Origin: Stenopsyche tienmushanensis | Taxonomy: Eukaryota; Arthropoda; Insecta; Trichoptera; Stenopsychidae | NCBI GenBank assembly: GCA_008973525.1 | Contig: WACJ01000010.1 | Span: forward strand, 248,001 to 312,000 | Direction: 5' to 3' | Length of the DNA: 64,000 nt | Shown: piece after piece, positions 60,767 to 64,000 of the stretch | How positions within the stretch are numbered: position 1 is the first letter of the stretch | Layout of the letters: the number at the start of each line of letters is the position of its first letter | The notes under the pieces: model-generated | Seen by the model: only the letters and a program-made list of their open reading frames with translations | Databases searched by the model: none | Told to the model about the DNA's origin: nothing | Position numbers and translations under genes: made by a program

Positions 60767-61189
60767 GTTACTATTAGTCGTTTTACAATTCAAATATCTC
60801 AATATTTTTTGGAATCCTCTACCTGAAATTACATAAGAATATACTGTATGATAATTTGTAAATTTCGGAATCGCTTTACGGATATGTGAATTGAATATAA
60901 TGTAGTGGAAGTGGAATGCATTTTTTTAACTTAAGTGAATAAACTTTTACTACTTTAGTAGTTAATGTTTACAATATGTATGTAGTCCAAGTCGGTGTAT
61001 TGAAAAATCGAATTATTCACCAAAATTAATTTATCTTATTTAGAAAAATTTGGGATTCTTTGAGCCACTTAAGATTGTTTCCGTTTTGAAGAGTCCGCAA
61101 AGACGGTATGCATAGACTTATTCAGCAAAATAAGCATGTATTATATGCTGACGCATGGCGGTATTTGACAGTAACTGTGCGTCAATGGG

Positions 61190-61563
61190 TTAATATATAG
61201 TTAAGTGCTAATATATACCTTTTATTTTTCATGTGTAATAATTAATCGGTTAAAAATATGTTCTTGAGAAATCATTACATTTTTGCAGCACTTTCGGCAT
61301 TTATTATTTAAAATGATGAAATTTTCTTCGAAATGCAAATTCAAAATTGATTGACAAATTGTTATAAAAAATAATAATTAATAGATCTGCGAGTATTTTA
61401 ATCCCGTCAGATAATACAAATGAAGTATTTTATAATAAGATGATGGATGAGAATCATAATTTTTAATCTTCTTCGGGCGTTTGACCACATAGATAAAATA
61501 TTATGATTTAAAAAAGCAGACGTCAGTTATGTTGGTTGGCATAATGTGTCAAATAGTTAAGCT
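61190..61563. other. AT-rich spacer
   Basis: No feature seen beyond the TTAA at its start. Confidence 0.5.
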
Positions 61564-61719
61564 CTTCGGGGAGTTATATTGGCTGAGATGTCAGGCTTCA
61601 GCCAATATTTTCCGAAGTGGTCAGGGATCACACAAAGCAGTCTTGCAGATTAGACCCGTGGTTAGTTAGCCCTGACCACAATGTCCCATCGGTCTGCCAG
61701 GCGTGACCGGGATACGCCT
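61564..61719. ncRNA. Structured GC-richer island, three stem-loops
   Basis: Three stem-loops follow each other. First, 61564-61617: an inner 11-bp perfect stem ATATTGGCTGA/TCAGCCAATAT around an 11-nt loop, enclosed by CTTCGG/CCGAAG. Second, 61617-61679: a 10-bp perfect stem GTGGTCAGGG/CCCTGACCAC. Third, 61699-61719: AGGCGT/ACGCCT. There is no coding frame and no second copy in the window. It could be a structured RNA, a SINE or a regulatory island; typing it as ncRNA is tentative. Confidence 0.3.
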
Positions 61720-62344
61720 TGACCAATCTTCTCTTCAATTAATCATGGCATTCCTAAGCAAGCCAATAATGCAAATTTATTCACACAATAGACCGACAGA
61801 TCATAACCATTGAGCAATGTTTATCATCGCCATGTATTTTTTTAAATAACATCTCTCCAAGAATTTCGTAAAATCCAGCGTCTGGGTCGAAGCTCTATTT
61901 GATTTCGCGATTGAAAGCTTATTGGAAAAATATTTCATATTTATTGAACATAGCCTGCAGTCAATGTCGGATTGTACGATATCCTTTACTAAAGGAAATC
62001 TCTTATTTATACAGTAATATTTACAAATCATATATATTCTTGAAAATAAAAATTCTGAAAACTATTCCCAATGAATATGCTCATATAATTATGCTAATTA
62101 ACCGAATTCATCGGAATAAATTGTAGCATAAAATATAACATTTATTGACAGCCAATTATAATATTTGACAATGAAACGAACTGAAATCAAACAACAATTT
62201 TCCATTCTAAAAATGACTAACAAAACACAATTTATAATTAAACTCGCATACTAACTACACAAAAATTACATTCACAAATTTACCAAAATTTTCAAATAGA
62301 AATATGCAGCCATTTCATTTCATATATTATTTTATTTATTATTT
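61720..62344. other. Non-coding, no feature seen
   Basis: Overlapping frames on opposite strands (61801-62031 and 61899-62126) lack motifs. Confidence 0.5.
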
Positions 62345-62880
62345 TGGCAGCCCTACGCCATGGCTCGCTCAGTCACCAGACCTGACACTACTGGATTTCT
62401 TTGTCTAGGGGCGTGCAAAAGAATTAATTTACACAAAATAAATATTTTTGATTATCGCCTTTGCAAAAATGAAAGAGGAAATGCTTTTCAGCCAATTTCA
62501 ATAAATTTTGTAAATAAATTTAATAAAAACATCTTGAACATAAAAAGTATTTTCTTAAGCCTGACCCTGCCCAACAGGTAACTCTTTAAATTATACGACT
62601 TATTGAATGATTTGTATAACATGTAGTATATCGTTGGAAAGGTCATAATCTAGAAAACTTTTTAAATCTAAATTAAATTCAAAATAGTTATTAGTTTAGA
62701 GAATTTAGAAGTTTATATTTCTTATTCGTTTGCACATTTTTTGTGACTTTGAAAGCTCAGAACTAATTTTTTTTCAACAAATTGCATAAAATAATTACTT
62801 ATTTAGATCAAAAATATATTGCAAAATATAAAAATAGTTATTTCGTGCTGTTACGACAACAGATTAAAAAGCTATGACGA
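62345..62880 (+). mobile_element. 65-bp-family element, copy 4 (single unit plus arm)
   Basis: It contains one unit only (CCATGGCTCGCTCAGTCACC then AGACCTGACACTACTGGATT), followed in the same orientation by the tail AFAKMKEEMLFSQFQ and a stop at about 62510. The arm follows: GCCTGACCCTGC, ATGTAGTATATCGTTGGAAA and CGTTTGCACATTTTTTGTGA. This is the arrangement expected of the ancestral transposase gene end, before tandem amplification. The 5' part and both termini are absent. Confidence 0.75.
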
Positions 62881-62884
62881 TTTA

Positions 62885-63389
62885 GAGGTACATTTTTTAT
62901 AGATGTTCCTAAAAAATTTAAAGCAAAATTATCGTTATATTGCACTCATATATCTCTAACAGTAGGTATGCGAAATTAAAGTTGCTCGAAGTCGGCTCGA
63001 AGTTGCTCGAAGTCAAGTTTAGCTCGATAGTTTGTCATGCGTGATTGAATTTTCGAAGCAAAAATATCTTAATAAAGGAACGAAAGGTAGAGAAGCTAGA
63101 GGAATTTAAAAAAAACATTTTCATGAGAACATTTTCAAAATGTTCGCCAGTTGTAGCTTAAAAATCTGTTCATAGATCTGACTGAAATTTTGGGATGTTT
63201 ATCACTATAATATAATCTAGTCAACTAAGCTAAAGTTTTAAGGTTTTCACGTAAATAAATATGTTTTGGGTTAAAGATTATCAAAAATATGATTAAAAAA
63301 TATGAAAGTTTAACTAAAAAGCATACTAAATTTTATACTTTTTAATTTTTTTATAGCTAAATATCGAGCGTCTAAAAGGATTGCCCCCC
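62885..63389 (+). mobile_element. Kolobok-like TTAA element, copy C (inverted, truncated)
   Basis: The orientation is opposite to copies A and B. The right end AAGGATTGCCCCCC abuts TTAA (63390-63393). It shares with copy A the stretch TCTCTAACAGTAGGTATGCG, the GTTGCTCGAAGTC repeats and a start-region reading MSC-VIEFSKQK (copy B lacks this stretch). An internal deletion near 63115 removes most of the coding region. The 3' portion matches copies A and B from CAAAATGTTCGCCAGTTGTA on. The left end is cut where it meets the 62345 element. Confidence 0.75.
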
Positions 63390-64000
63390 TTAACCTCCAA
63401 AAAAATATTGTCCATCCATATGAAAAACACCCTGTATAAGATCAAATCTTAATATGTAATGGGATCATATCGTTTCTATCGTTTCTATTAGCATTGGAAC
63501 ATGCAGCAAATATTATTTTTATCTTGTATAGAGTTTGCTTTTCAATGCAAAATGCAATATGTTTGGAACGACAAATCGCCTGAAAGTATGTCAGCACCCT
63601 AAACAACTCAAATAATATTTTATACACTTAATATTATTTGTTAGACAAGCTTTCTTTAGATCTTCAATCCGAATAAAAATATAAAGTGAACCGTATATCA
63701 ATTGAAATTTTGGATTTCACCCTTTGGAAGTTAGTTAATTTGTACCTTGTAACGTTTATATCTAACAAAGTTTGTATAGCAAAGAGCTTCTTAAAACTTT
63801 GTAAGCGTCATAAATGAATTAAAAATGATATGCTGATGCTGTAAATGGAATCAGGTAGTCTTGATCGGCTTTAAAAATAAAACTTGGTCGATCATGATCA
63901 ACAATTCAAGAGCACTTTTCATCGTATAGATAAACAATAAACAAGACATTTGGATTATCACATAAGTTATCTCTATGTATTTATAAAGAAATCACCATCG
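63390..64000. other. Non-coding, no gene seen
   Basis: Begins with TTAA of the Kolobok-like copy. ACACCCTGTAT at 63427-63437 matches 13464-13474. The minus-strand frame at 63442-63627 has no motif. Confidence 0.5.

Larger units (their letters stand above)
59783..61189 (-). mobile_element. piggyBac-like element 2 (decayed)
   Basis: The right terminus, read inward, is CCATTGACGCACAG after TTAA (61190-61193). The left terminus is degenerate (CAATTGCCGTAAGCG, about 59788) with no TTAA left. Left subterminal GCGTCTATAGACGC and GCGTCTATAGCCGC repeats parallel the palindromes of the 37201 element. The interior carries part of a piggyBac transposase on minus. About 1.4 kb, shorter than a full element (about 2.4 kb). 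Confidence 0.7.

Noticed and set aside
1..64000. A new multi-gene system such as a defence island or biosynthetic cluster
   Set aside because: No set of intact neighbouring genes exists; every recognisable coding piece is a broken transposon protein.

Overview
The window looks like a piece of an arthropod (most likely insect) nuclear genome. It is strongly AT-rich, has no bacterial gene layout, and contains no gene I can support as functional. What it holds is a graveyard of insect-type transposable elements separated by non-coding DNA: mariner, piggyBac-like, a TTAA-flanked Kolobok-like family, a Tigger/pogo scrap, Helitron-like pieces, Jockey-like and R1-like LINE reverse transcriptase fragments, and several short inverted-repeat elements. 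It is best read as intergenic or long-intron sequence. Short open frames occur throughout, but apart from those lying in the elements named here none shows a recognisable domain.

Layout. 1-16 kb: a 99-bp inverted-repeat element (3293), a pair of ~95-bp repeats (3504 and 3782), a LINE RT scrap (4861), a possible solo LTR (5080) and a dispersed repeat (6578). 16-31 kb: two mariner copies of one family (16140 and 30021), with a 65-bp-repeat element (23215) and a Tigger catalytic scrap (24382) between them. 33-45 kb: a Kolobok-like element (33302), a 704-bp piggyBac-like element with matching TTAA ends (37201), an R1-like RT relic whose active site reads YANN (38049-38860), a Helitron-like piece and a second mariner lineage (40195-40880), a single-copy GC-richer island (41170-41680), small TTAA elements (41.9-42.7 kb) and the third copy of the first mariner family (44438). 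46-64 kb: a second 65-bp-repeat element (47165), a perfect 19-bp palindrome (48306), two decayed mariners, a Jockey-like RT relic, Kolobok-like copies at 51770 and 62885, further 65-bp-family members (57113 and 62345), a Helitron-like piece (58111), a second piggyBac-like element (59783) and a structured island with three consecutive stem-loops (61564-61719).

Nothing here forms an operon or pathway. The relationships are between repeats: three mariner copies share terminal repeats but each has its own internal deletion, stop codons or frameshift; three Kolobok-like copies share TTAA-abutting termini; and four elements share inverted arms around a unit that encodes a transposase catalytic signature. 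That last family is the most unusual thing here: a stretch reading as PWLARSPDLTPLDFF, the third-Asp region of a mariner-type transposase, has been amplified in tandem at an exact 65-bp period. Since 65 is not a multiple of three, the array is no longer a protein repeat. I found no convincing tRNA, rRNA, CRISPR array or host gene. All family assignments rest on motif recognition by eye, without database searching.
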